This document shows positions 8,399-16,900 of a stretch of DNA of 46,263 nt, piece by piece (the first letter of the stretch is position 1; each line of letters opens with the position of its first letter). The notes beneath the pieces were generated by a model. The model made no database searches. It was not told where the DNA came from and saw nothing but the letters and a program-made list of their open reading frames with translations. Origin of the DNA: Rhodopseudomonas sp. AAP120 (GTDB lineage Bacteria; Pseudomonadota; Alphaproteobacteria; Rhizobiales; Xanthobacteraceae); the NCBI RefSeq assembly GCF_001295845.1, contig NZ_LJIC01000071.1, positions 1 to 46,263 on the forward strand. Direction: 5' to 3'. Made by a program: the position numbers and the translations under genes.

Positions 8399-9724
8399 AT
8401 GGCGATCGATTTTACGCTGACCGCCTACCAAAAACGGCTTCAGCGCATCGCAAGGGAGTTCGCCAACGACATCCTGCAGCCCCTGGTCCGGGCCGCCGAT
8501 GAAGATCCCGACCCGCAGCACGCATTTCTGGCGACCAAGAGCGCCTATATCGAAAGCTACAAACTGGGCTTCGCGACCGGCTTTATTCCCCGGGAATATG
8601 GCGGAGGCGGCATCAGCAATGTCGACCTGCAGGTCGTCGTCGAGGAACTGACTGCGGTTGATCCGGGCTTTGCGACAATCCTCTTGGTGAACGGCCTGGC
8701 CTTGATGCCGCTCGTCTGGTTCGGATCGGAAGCGCAGAAGCAGAAATGGCTGAGACCTGCAACCAGCGACCCGCGTGGGGAGTATCTCGCCGGCTGGACT
8801 GTGAGCGAAGCGGCAGGAGCGCCGGGAGGCACAGCCAATTTCGACGGGGCCGCCGCGTTCCCTGCCGGCATTTCATTGACCGCGACGCACGACGCCAAGA
8901 ACGGCGAGTATATCCTGAACGGCCGCAAATTCTGGCCCTGCAATGCAGGCGGCTGGGATCTGCGTGGAGCGGATGTCAATGTCTGTATCGTCCGCACCAG
9001 CCCGGGCGCGGAAGGATCGAAGGGGCTGAGCGCCATCATCGTTCCCCGCTCCGCCACTGGCGTACGTTACGAACAACCGATCTCCAAACTCGGACACAGG
9101 CTGAGTCAGAACAACTCTATCATTTTCGAGGACTGCCGTATCGCCGAAGAGAACGCGTTCGCGATCGGCGACGGTGACCTCGTGATCAACAAGGCGTTCA
9201 CGTGGTCCGGGCCGGTGGCGGCAATCGCATCCGTCGGGGTCGCGCGCTCGGCTTACGAATACGCACTGAAATGGGCCAAGACCTATACGGGGGGCGGAGA
9301 CAAGCCGATCATCCACCATCAGGCCGTCGCCTACACGCTCGCGGAAGTCGCGATGAAGGTCGAGGCCGGCCGCGCCTTTGCATGGAAGGCAGCTCACTAT
9401 CACGACATGAACAATGCGGACGGACACGCGATTGGGCCGATGGCAAAGGTCTTTTGCAGTGAGCTGTTGTTCGGTGCCGTATTTCAGGCCATGAAGGCGG
9501 TCGGCGTCAACGCCCTCGACCGCGCCAATCCGCTCGAGCGCTACCTACGCGAGGCGGCTGTTTTCCCGCTCTACGATGCAGGCAATATTGGCATGCAGAT
9601 GCGGAAGATCTGCGCCGTCATGGCCGATCCGGATTTCGATCCGCGTGCGATCGCCCGCTCCGCCCCGACACCCTTCGACAAGATTGCTCGACCGACGAAG
9701 GTCAAGCAGGCGGCGAAAACTTGA
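8399..9724 (+). CDS. acyl-CoA dehydrogenase family protein (paralog 1)
   Basis: A 441-residue flavoprotein of the acyl-CoA dehydrogenase superfamily, expected to desaturate an acyl-CoA at the alpha-beta bond and pass electrons to ETF. The N-terminal helical domain holds PREYGGGGISNVD (64-76); the middle beta domain holds GWTVSEAAGAPGGTANFDG (132-150) and the NGRKFW strand; the C-terminal helices follow. At the position of the medium-chain enzyme's catalytic Glu (YEGT) it reads Y-D-A-G, Asp393. Glu288 in AYEYAL lies where long-chain enzymes keep their base, so activity is still possible. ATG 8399 has GGAG six bases upstream and matches the paralog's MAIDF start; the in-frame ATG at 8387 is less likely. 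Its end overlaps the convergent regulator by 23 bases. The substrate is unknown; no ligase or hydratase is nearby. Confidence 0.88.
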   Translation: MAIDFTLTAYQKRLQRIAREFANDILQPLVRAADEDPDPQHAFLATKSAYIESYKLGFATGFIPREYGGGGISNVDLQVVVEELTAVDPGFATILLVNGLALMPLVWFGSEAQKQKWLRPATSDPRGEYLAGWTVSEAAGAPGGTANFDGAAAFPAGISLTATHDAKNGEYILNGRKFWPCNAGGWDLRGADVNVCIVRTSPGAEGSKGLSAIIVPRSATGVRYEQPISKLGHRLSQNNSIIFEDCRIAEENAFAIGDGDLVINKAFTWSGPVAAIASVGVARSAYEYALKWAKTYTGGGDKPIIHHQAVAYTLAEVAMKVEAGRAFAWKAAHYHDMNNADGHAIGPMAKVFCSELLFGAVFQAMKAVGVNALDRANPLERYLREAAVFPLYDAGNIGMQMRKICAVMADPDFDPRAIARSAPTPFDKIARPTKVKQAAKT

Positions 9725-10331
9725 ACCGGCACGCCTGGCCGCCGCGCTGCATGCACTCTTGATGCTCGATCGGAGCCCCCATCAGTCCCGACAGAAATCC
9801 CAGATCGAACTGACACACTTCGATGTAGTCCTTCGACAGGTCGTGGAACACGCAATTCTTGCATTCGATGCGTGGCAGCTTGTCGCCCTTCTCGGGCGCG
9901 ATGGTACGCGCCGCGAAGCCGGTCTCGTTCATGATCCGGACGATTTCCACCACGCGCTCCACTCGAGTTTTGCCGACCAGCCGCGGGATCGCAGCCGCCG
10001 ACATGTCGACACCGAGCTCGTACATGTAGCTTCCGAACTTGGAAGCGCCGATCTTCTTGCGAAGGTTCTCGAACATCACTCGGGAAAACCACGAGTAACG
10101 CTTGGGAAACAGGTCGATCCCGCTCTCGGTCAGCGTATAGAGGAACTTCGGGCGGCCACCGCTCCTCGACGTCGAATGCTGCACGAAGCCCGACCGCTCC
10201 AGCCCCGATAGGTGCTGCTTCACCGCGCTGCGCGTGATGTCGACCTGAGCCACCAGGTCATCAATCGTCAAGCCGGCCTTGGCTTCCAGTAACTTCGTAA
10301 GCAGCTTCTGCTGCGTGTCTCCAACGATCAC
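9702..10331 (-). CDS. winged-helix regulator with SufR-like cysteine cluster
   Basis: A 209-residue DNA-binding protein. Residues 5-80 form a winged helix: LTIDDLVAQVDITRSAVKQH is the helix-turn-helix and RSGGRPKFLYTLTESG the wing. The C-terminal half contains Cys157, Cys160, Cys173, Cys193 and Cys201, in the order CKNC, EVCQFDLGFL, ECM, ACRF. This resembles SufR-type repressors, which bind an iron-sulfur cluster through four cysteines, although the spacing here (C160-x12-C173-x19-C193-x7-C201) is not identical to the cyanobacterial one. The start is a GTG at 10331 with GAGG about ten bases upstream. The gene sits between two acyl-CoA dehydrogenase genes, overlapping the first tail to tail and divergent from the second, so local control of both is likely. 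Redox, oxygen or iron sensing is inference. Confidence 0.82.
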   Translation of the reverse strand: MIVGDTQQKLLTKLLEAKAGLTIDDLVAQVDITRSAVKQHLSGLERSGFVQHSTSRSGGRPKFLYTLTESGIDLFPKRYSWFSRVMFENLRKKIGASKFGSYMYELGVDMSAAAIPRLVGKTRVERVVEIVRIMNETGFAARTIAPEKGDKLPRIECKNCVFHDLSKDYIEVCQFDLGFLSGLMGAPIEHQECMQRGGQACRFKFSPPA

Positions 10332-10646
10332 CTTGCCGTCCTCGCCCGGATCCTTCGACAGCCCCGCTCCGCGCCCGAACCCGCCACCACACCGCAGATC
10401 TCGTCGCCAACACCTATCCTACGTCAGGCGTCGTTGTTGCGGCAATTTCGGTCAGCGCCTGCCCAATTCGCCCCCAGACTGCTCACGCCCTGCTCGATTA
10501 CACCACTTTAAACAGTTTTAACTGCCTAATCTATCTTCTTGTCGTCTCGCCGCGACGGGCCATCATGACGGACGAGGCCCTGACGAGAGATGCCGGGACA
10601 TCTCGCCATCGCGGTCTCGAACTTCATCAGTTGAGGGAGAACGAAA
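10332..10646. other. 315-base divergent intergenic region
   Basis: It lies between the cysteine-cluster regulator (minus) and the second acyl-CoA dehydrogenase (plus). The regulator-proximal half is GC-rich and shows nothing. From about 10495 to 10540 it becomes AT-rich and holds the shared motif copy 2 with a CAGTT-TT-AACTG palindrome. An untranslated leader of roughly 100 bases to the plus-strand gene is implied. Confidence 0.6.
10504..10524. promoter_or_regulatory. shared motif CACTTTA-N9-AACTG, copy 2
   Basis: Same half-sites and same nine-base spacing as at 8349-8369. Here the right part is a perfect palindrome, CAGTT-TT-AACTG (10513-10524). It sits in the only AT-rich part of the gap between the regulator and the second dehydrogenase, so it could serve autoregulation as well as control of that dehydrogenase. 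Confidence 0.5.
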
Positions 10647-11993
10647 ATGGCGATCGATTTCACGATGTCGGCGAGCCAGAAGAGCATTCAGAAGATGGCG
10701 AGAGACTTTTCGGAGGGCGTTCTCGCGCCGGTCATCCCGGCGGCCGACCGGGAGCCCGATCCGATGCTGGCCTACCAGAAGACTAAATCGGCCTATGTCG
10801 AGGCCTACAAGGCAGGCATCGCCATGGCGATGCTCCCCAAGGAATACGGCGGCGGCGGTCTGTCATGCCTCGACTTCGTTATCGCAGCCGAAGAGATCTG
10901 CGCCGTCGATCCCGGCTTCGCCTGTACCGTGCTGTGCAACGGACTCGGCCTGATGCCCGTCGCCTGGTACGGCAGCGAAGAGCAGAAGAAGCGTTTCATC
11001 GGAGCGGCGACCTCCGACCCGACCGGCACGTATCTGAGTGCTTGGACCGCCGGCGAACCTCCGGGCGGCACCGGCGGCACCGCCAACTTCGACAGCCCGG
11101 TTCCGAAGGCCGGCATCGGCATGACCGCCGTGCGCGAAGGCGATTACTTCATCATCAACGGCAAGAAGAAATGGTCGTCGTCGGCCGGCTGGGACGGCCT
11201 CGGCTCGAACACGCAAACCGCGATCATCCGGACCGACACGACGGTCGGCGGCACCAAAGGTCTGTCCGCCATCGTGATCGAACGCGGCACGCCGGGCGTC
11301 ACCTGGACTTTTCTCGACAAAGAGGGCCATCGCACCACCTCGAACGCGCTCGTGGTGTTCAAGGACGCCAAGGTGCCGGTCGACAATCTGCTTCCCGGAG
11401 CGGAAGGCAACGGCGACTTCGTGATCAATCGTAACTTCGCGTGGTCAGGTCCCGTGGCAGCCATCGCGGCGGTCGGCGTGGCCCGCGCGGCCTACGAAGA
11501 CGCGCTGAAGTTCCTCAAGAGTCACACCGCCGGGTCGCTGACGCCGATCATCCGCTTCCAGAATGCGGGCTACATCATGGGCGATGTTGCGGCCAAGATC
11601 GAATCGGCGCGCTACTTCTCGTGGCGAGCCGCGGACTATCTCGACAAGCACGGACAGCACGCCGAACTGATCGGCGCGATGTGCAAGATCAACGTCACCG
11701 AAACGATGTTCGATTGCGTTTACAAGTGCATGCAGGTCGTCGGCGTCAACAGCCTCAGCACCGAGCACAAGTTCGGAAAGTATCTGCGTGAGGCCTCGGT
11801 GCTGCCGATCTACGATGGCGGCAACATGGGCATGCAGCGCCGCCGGGTCCACGGCGTGATCGCGGAGGAGAGCTTCGATCCTCGCGCGCTGATGGACGAC
11901 GACTTCGTCCGTTTCGACAAGTCGATGGAGGAAATCGGCACGGTCGCCGATCCGCTGCCGACATCCCGCGGCATCATGCAGGCGGCCGAATAG
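10647..11993 (+). CDS. acyl-CoA dehydrogenase family protein (paralog 2)
   Basis: A 448-residue paralog of the dehydrogenase at 8.4 kb, similar along its length (MAIDFT start, PKEYGGGGLS, GTGGTANFDS, FAWSGPVAAIAAVGVARAAYE). The flavin and acyl-CoA binding segments are present in the normal order. As in the paralog, the usual YEGT catalytic motif is changed, here to YDGG with Asp390, while Glu284 in AYEDAL offers an alternative base. A strong GGGAGAACG ribosome site precedes the ATG. The gene is transcribed divergently from the cysteine-cluster regulator. Two diverged copies around one regulator suggest related substrates, for example successive or alternative intermediates of an aromatic or alicyclic acid pathway, but that is inference. 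Confidence 0.9.
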   Translation: MAIDFTMSASQKSIQKMARDFSEGVLAPVIPAADREPDPMLAYQKTKSAYVEAYKAGIAMAMLPKEYGGGGLSCLDFVIAAEEICAVDPGFACTVLCNGLGLMPVAWYGSEEQKKRFIGAATSDPTGTYLSAWTAGEPPGGTGGTANFDSPVPKAGIGMTAVREGDYFIINGKKKWSSSAGWDGLGSNTQTAIIRTDTTVGGTKGLSAIVIERGTPGVTWTFLDKEGHRTTSNALVVFKDAKVPVDNLLPGAEGNGDFVINRNFAWSGPVAAIAAVGVARAAYEDALKFLKSHTAGSLTPIIRFQNAGYIMGDVAAKIESARYFSWRAADYLDKHGQHAELIGAMCKINVTETMFDCVYKCMQVVGVNSLSTEHKFGKYLREASVLPIYDGGNMGMQRRRVHGVIAEESFDPRALMDDDFVRFDKSMEEIGTVADPLPTSRGIMQAAE

Positions 11994-12061
11994 GATCGCA
12001 GGCAACCAAGGCGGGCCGGTCACGGCCGTCCCGCCTCCGACCTGACGCTGCAGGTCGATTG

Positions 12062-12307
12062 CTAGTCCGCCGACGTGCTCGGCGGTTTCATCAGTGAAAA
12101 CAGTTCGTCCACCGTCTGCTGCGCCGTCAGACGCACGCGTTCGGTATCGAGGGCACCACCGATCCTGATGCCGCCAACCACAGCGCGGATCTCATCGCGA
12201 AACTCGCTGAGGAAACGCAGCGGGTCGGGCTGATCGTTGGCGACGCGCGCGATCAGGCCGGTGATCAGAATCTGGCAGGCGATCATCCGCCCGTTCAGCT
12301 CTTCCAT
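12062..12307 (-). CDS. small protein of unknown function
   Basis: An 81-residue, mostly helical, soluble protein with no signal peptide or membrane segment. The N-terminal part (MEELNGRMIACQILITGLIA) is a hydrophobic-faced helix; the centre is QPDPLRFLSEFRDEIRAVV; the C-terminus ends KPPSTSAD. I do not recognise the family. A much longer open frame reaches back to 13939, but everything upstream of 12307 is antisense to the efflux gene or intergenic. Support for a real gene: a plausible amphipathic protein, a position convergent with the acyl-CoA dehydrogenase, and a variant of the shared motif 77 bases upstream of its start (12384-12405). The ribosome site is a GGAGAGGGGC-like stretch close to the start. 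Confidence 0.6.
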   Translation of the reverse strand: MEELNGRMIACQILITGLIARVANDQPDPLRFLSEFRDEIRAVVGGIRIGGALDTERVRLTAQQTVDELFSLMKPPSTSAD

Positions 12308-12700
12308 GCCCCTCTCCGGACCGCCCCGGCTGACATGCCACGCGGGACGTGGCGCGGGATATGACCGAGTGGCGCTGGACTGACAATTGGAACAGTTCTC
12401 AACTGCGCGTCGCCGAGACACCGTCAGCGGCGAAACGGGTCGTGGCCCCGGCGATCCGAAAGCATCAAGGCCGCGTCGAGAGCCGGCTTCGACCCGAGCG
12501 GTTCCGATCCGGCGGAGGTCCCACCTGCCTCGCCAGCCCTCGCGGCACTTCATGAAGCTTTGGCAATGTAGCAGAAACTCAAGGGTTATTGTGTTTACAC
12601 TGTTGCCGCACCTAGTTAGTTGCAGATGAACTCCTGATCGCCGCTTGGGCTGGACGGCGCGTGTCCGTGTGGGTCCCGGCGCGAAAGCATCGGATCGGCC
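12308..12700. other. 393-base divergent intergenic region
   Basis: It lies between the small minus-strand gene and the plus-strand efflux operon. It holds the third copy of the shared motif (12384-12405) and an AT-rich stretch at about 12580-12605 with a GTGT-TT-ACAC palindrome, which could be part of the efflux promoter or a regulator site. No gene was seen. Confidence 0.55.
12384..12405. promoter_or_regulatory. variant of the shared motif, copy 3
   Basis: CAATTGGAACAGTT followed by CTCAACTG. It aligns with the 10504-10524 copy if one base is inserted before AACTG, and contains the palindrome CAGTT-CTC-AACTG (12393-12405). It lies 77 bases upstream of the small gene at 12307 and about 300 bases from the efflux operon. 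Confidence 0.4.
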
Positions 12701-13909
12701 ATGAGCACTCCCCGCCCCCTCCGCCGGGTCATCACCGTTCTCATCATTCTCGGAGCGGCCGGGGCCGGCATCTGGGGCTGGCAGCATTACCGGGCCGGTT
12801 CCGGCGGCCACCAGGCTGAAGCGGCCAAGGATCCCGGCAAGGCGAGCCGCGGGCCGGCCATTCCGGTGACCATCGCCACCGTGCAGAAGGCGAGCTTCCC
12901 GCTTTATCTCAGCAGCCTCGGCACCGTGCAGGGCTTCAACACCGTCGTGGTCAGGACCCGGGTGGACGGCCAAATCGATCAGATCGCCTTCAAGGAAGGC
13001 CAGATCGTCCAGGCCGGCGACCTGATCGCCCAGATCGATCCGCGGCCGTTCCAGGCCACGCTCGACCAGGCCAAGGCCAAGAAGGCGCAGGACGAAGCCA
13101 ATCTGGCCAATGCCCAGCTCGATCTCGGCCGCTCCGTCCGGCTCGGCGAATTCGCCACCAAGCAGCAGACCGACACCCAGCGCTCCACCGTCCAGCAGCT
13201 CACCGCCCAGATCGCGGCCGACGACGCAGCGATCGCCAACGCCCAGACCCAGCTCGACTACGCCAGCGTCAAGGCGCCGATCTCCGGTGTCACCGGCATC
13301 CGCCAGGTCGACAAGGGCAACATCGTCAACGCCGCGACCCAGACCGGCATCGTCACCATCGCCCAGATCGAGCCGATCGCCGTGATCTTCACGGCGCCCG
13401 AGGAACGCGTCTCCGACATCAACAAGGCGCAGGCGGCGCATCCGCTGCAGGTGATCGCGCTGTCGACCGACGGCAAGACGCGGCTGTCCGAAGGTGTGCT
13501 GTCGGTGGTCAACAACCAGGTCGATTCCAACAGCGGCACGGTCCGGCTCAAGGCGGTGTTCGACAACAAGGACCATGCGCTGTGGCCGGGCCTCGCGGTG
13601 TCGACCGAGCTGCTGATCAAGACGCTCGACGGCGTCGTGATCGCCCCCAACGAGGCGATCCAGCACGGCGCCGACGGTCTCTACGCCTATGCGGTCGACG
13701 CCGACAACAAGGCGCAGGTCCGCAAGCTGCAGGTCGGCCCGACCAACGACCGCGACACGGTGATCACCAGCGGGCTCGAACCAGGCGACCGGGTGATCGT
13801 CGGCGGCCAGTACAAGGTGAAACCCGGCGCCACAGTGGCCTTCAAGGTCGCCGACGGGCAGCCGCCGCCCGCCCTTACGACCGGATCGGCCGCCGGCGGA
13901 GCGCGCTGA
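12701..13909 (+). CDS. RND efflux periplasmic adaptor (membrane fusion protein)
   Basis: A 402-residue membrane fusion protein of the AcrA/MdtA family, which links an inner-membrane RND pump to an outer-membrane channel. An N-terminal anchor helix (about residues 9-28) is followed by a linker. The split biotinyl-lipoyl domain is at VDGQIDQIAFKEGQIVQAGD (from about residue 88) and ISGVTGIRQVDKGNIV. Between them is an alpha-helical hairpin rich in Ala, Gln and Lys (about 125-185). Beta-barrel and membrane-proximal domains follow (GLEPGDRVIVGG). It ends with TGA one base before the pump's ATG, so the two form a tight operon. No outer-membrane factor gene is present, so the channel must come from elsewhere. 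The substrate is unknown. Confidence 0.92.
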   Translation: MSTPRPLRRVITVLIILGAAGAGIWGWQHYRAGSGGHQAEAAKDPGKASRGPAIPVTIATVQKASFPLYLSSLGTVQGFNTVVVRTRVDGQIDQIAFKEGQIVQAGDLIAQIDPRPFQATLDQAKAKKAQDEANLANAQLDLGRSVRLGEFATKQQTDTQRSTVQQLTAQIAADDAAIANAQTQLDYASVKAPISGVTGIRQVDKGNIVNAATQTGIVTIAQIEPIAVIFTAPEERVSDINKAQAAHPLQVIALSTDGKTRLSEGVLSVVNNQVDSNSGTVRLKAVFDNKDHALWPGLAVSTELLIKTLDGVVIAPNEAIQHGADGLYAYAVDADNKAQVRKLQVGPTNDRDTVITSGLEPGDRVIVGGQYKVKPGATVAFKVADGQPPPALTTGSAAGGAR

Positions 13910-13910
13910 C

Positions 13911-16900
13911 ATGGACGGCGGCATCTCTTCTCCGTTCATCCGCTATCCGATCGCCACCTCGCTGCTGATGGCCGGCATCCTGTTCGTCGGCCTGGTCGCC
14001 TATCCGATGCTGCCGGTGGCGCCGCTGCCGCAGGTCGACTTCCCGACCATCCAGGTCTCCGCCAGCCTGCCCGGCGCCAGCCCCGAGACGATGGCGTCCT
14101 CGGTGGCGCAGCCGCTGGAGCGGCAGTTCGCCCAGATCCCCGGCGTCGCGCAGCTGACCTCGAGCAGTTCGCTGGGCTCGACCGCGGTGACGATCCAGTT
14201 CGATCTCAGCCGCGCCATCGACGGCGCCGCCAACGACGTCCAGGCCGCCATCAACGCCGCCGGCGGCCAGTTGCCGAAGACGCTGCCGAGCCCGCCGACC
14301 TATCGCAAGGTCAACCCGGCGGATTCGCCGATCCTGCTGCTGTCGGCGACCTCCGACACGCTGCCGCTGATCGAGGTCAGCGACGCCGTCGACGCCCAGC
14401 TCGCCCAGCAGATCAGCCAGATCACCGGCGTCGCCCAGGTGCTGATTGGCGGCCAGCAGAAACCCGCGATCCGCGTTCAGGTCGATCCGGCCAAGCTGGT
14501 GGCGAAGGGGCTGTCGCTGGAAGACGTCCGCACCCGCATCGGCATCACCACCGTCGACGCCCCCAAGGGCAATATCGACGGCACCAAGCGCAGCTACACC
14601 ATCTACGCCAACGACCAACTGACCCGCGCCAAGGACTGGAACGACGTCATCATCGCCTATCGCAACGGCGGCCCGCTGCGCATCCGCGACATCGGCCAGG
14701 CGGTCGCCGGGCCCGAGGACGCCAAGCAGGCGGCCTGGGCCAACGGCAAGCGCGGCGTGTTCCTGGTGATCTTCAAGCAGCCGGGCGCCAACGTCATCGA
14801 CACCGTCGACAAGATCAAGGCGCAGCTGCCGCGCCTCGTCGCCGCGATCCCGCCGGCGGTGAAGATCGACGTCATCAGCGATCGCACCCAGACCATCCGG
14901 GCCGCGGTCGAGGACGTGCAGTTCACCCTGCTCTTGACCATCGCGCTGGTGGTGATGGTGATCTTCCTGTTCCTGCGCAACGTCTGGGCCACCATCATCC
15001 CGAGCGTGACGGTGCCGCTGGCGCTGCTCGGCGCCTGCGCGCTGATGTGGGCGGCCGGCTATTCGCTCGACAATCTGTCGCTGATGGCGCTGACGATCTC
15101 GGTCGGCTTCGTGGTCGACGACGCCATCGTGATGCTGGAGAACATCACCCGCTACATCGAGGAAGGCGAAACCCCGATGGCGGCGGCGCTGAAGGGCGCC
15201 GGCGAAATCGGCTTCACCATCGTGTCGATTTCGATCTCGCTGATCGCCGTGCTGATCCCGCTGCTGCTGATGGGCGGCATCATCGGCCGGCTGTTCCGCG
15301 AATTCGCCGTGACGCTGGCGATGACCATCGTGGTGTCGCTGGTGGTGTCGCTGACGCTGACGCCGATGATGGCGTCGCGCTTCCTGCGCAACGAGCATGC
15401 CGTCAAGCACGGCCGGCTGTACGACCTCAGCGAGCGCGGCTTCGAAGCGATGCTGCGCGCCTATGAGCGCGGGCTCGATCTGGTGCTGCGCTGGCGCCTG
15501 ACCACGCTGATGGTGTTCTTCGCCACCGTCGGCCTGTCGGTGTACCTGTTCATGGTGATTCCGAAGGGCTTTTTCCCGCAGCAGGACACCGGGCTGATCA
15601 CCGCGTCCTCGGAGGCCGCGCAGGACATCTCCTTCGCCGACATGAAGACGCGCCAGGAAGCGCTCGGCAAGATCGTGCAGGCCGATCCCGACGTCGCCAG
15701 CGTGGCGATGTCGATCGGCGGCTCCGGCAGCGCGCTCAACACCGGCCGGATGTTCATCACGCTGAAGCCGCGCGACGAGCGCGCCGCCAGCGCCCAGCAG
15801 ATCATCGCCCGCCTGCGGCCGAAGCTCGAACAGGTCGAAGGCGCCCGGCTGTTCATGCAGGCCGCGCAGGACGTCCGGCTCGGCGGCCGACCGACCCGCA
15901 CCCAGTTCGAGTACACCCTGCAGGACGCCAACCTCACCGAGCTCAACGACTGGGCCCCGAAGGTGCTGGCCAAGCTGCAGACGCTGCCGGAGCTGCGCGA
16001 CGTCGCCAGCGATCAGCAGACCGAAGGCACCACGTTGACGCTGACGATCAACCGCGACACCGCCTCGCGCTTCGGCATCCAGGTGCAGCTGATCGACGAT
16101 ACGCTGTACGACGCGTTCGGCCAGCGCCAGGTCGCGCAATACTTCACCCAGACCAACTCCTACCACGTCATCCTGGAGGTGCTGCCGGAGCTGCAGGGCA
16201 AGGTCGAGTCGCTGGACAAGATCTACATCACCTCGCCGACCACCGGCGATGCGGTGCCGCTGTCGGCGTTCGCCAAATGGACCACCGTGCCGGTGCGCCC
16301 GCTGTCGATCGCGCATCAGGGCCAGTTCCCCGCTACCACGATCAGCTTCAACCTGGCGTCGGGCGCCGCGCTCGGCCAGGCCACCGAGGCGGTGCAGCGC
16401 GCGATGGCCGAGATCGGCGCGCCGCAGACGCTGAACGGCAGCTTCCAGGGCACCGCGCAGGCGTTCCAGCAATCGCTCGGCACCGTGCCGCTGCTGATCC
16501 TCGCCGCGCTGGTGGTGGTCTATCTGATCCTCGGCATTCTCTACGAGAGCTACATCCACCCGCTGACGATTCTCTCCACCCTGCCCTCGGCCGGCGTCGG
16601 CGCGCTGGCGATCCTGATGCTGTTCGGCTTCGACTTCAGCCTGATCGCGCTGATCGGCGTCATCCTGTTGATCGGCATCGTCAAGAAGAACGGCATCATG
16701 CTGGTCGACTTCGCCATCGCGGCCGAGCGCGACGAGCATCTCGATCCGGAACAGGCGATCCGCAAGGCGGCGCTGCTGCGCTTCCGCCCGATCATGATGA
16801 CCACGATGGCGGCGCTGCTCGGCGGCGTGCCGCTGATGCTCGGCACCGGCACCGGCTCGGAAATCCGCCAGCCGCTCGGCTACGCCATGGTCGGCGGCCT

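Noticed and set aside
12308-13939. Long minus-strand extension of the small unknown gene
   Set aside because: It is antisense to the efflux adaptor gene and intergenic DNA, with no protein-like features; only 12062-12307 looks coding.
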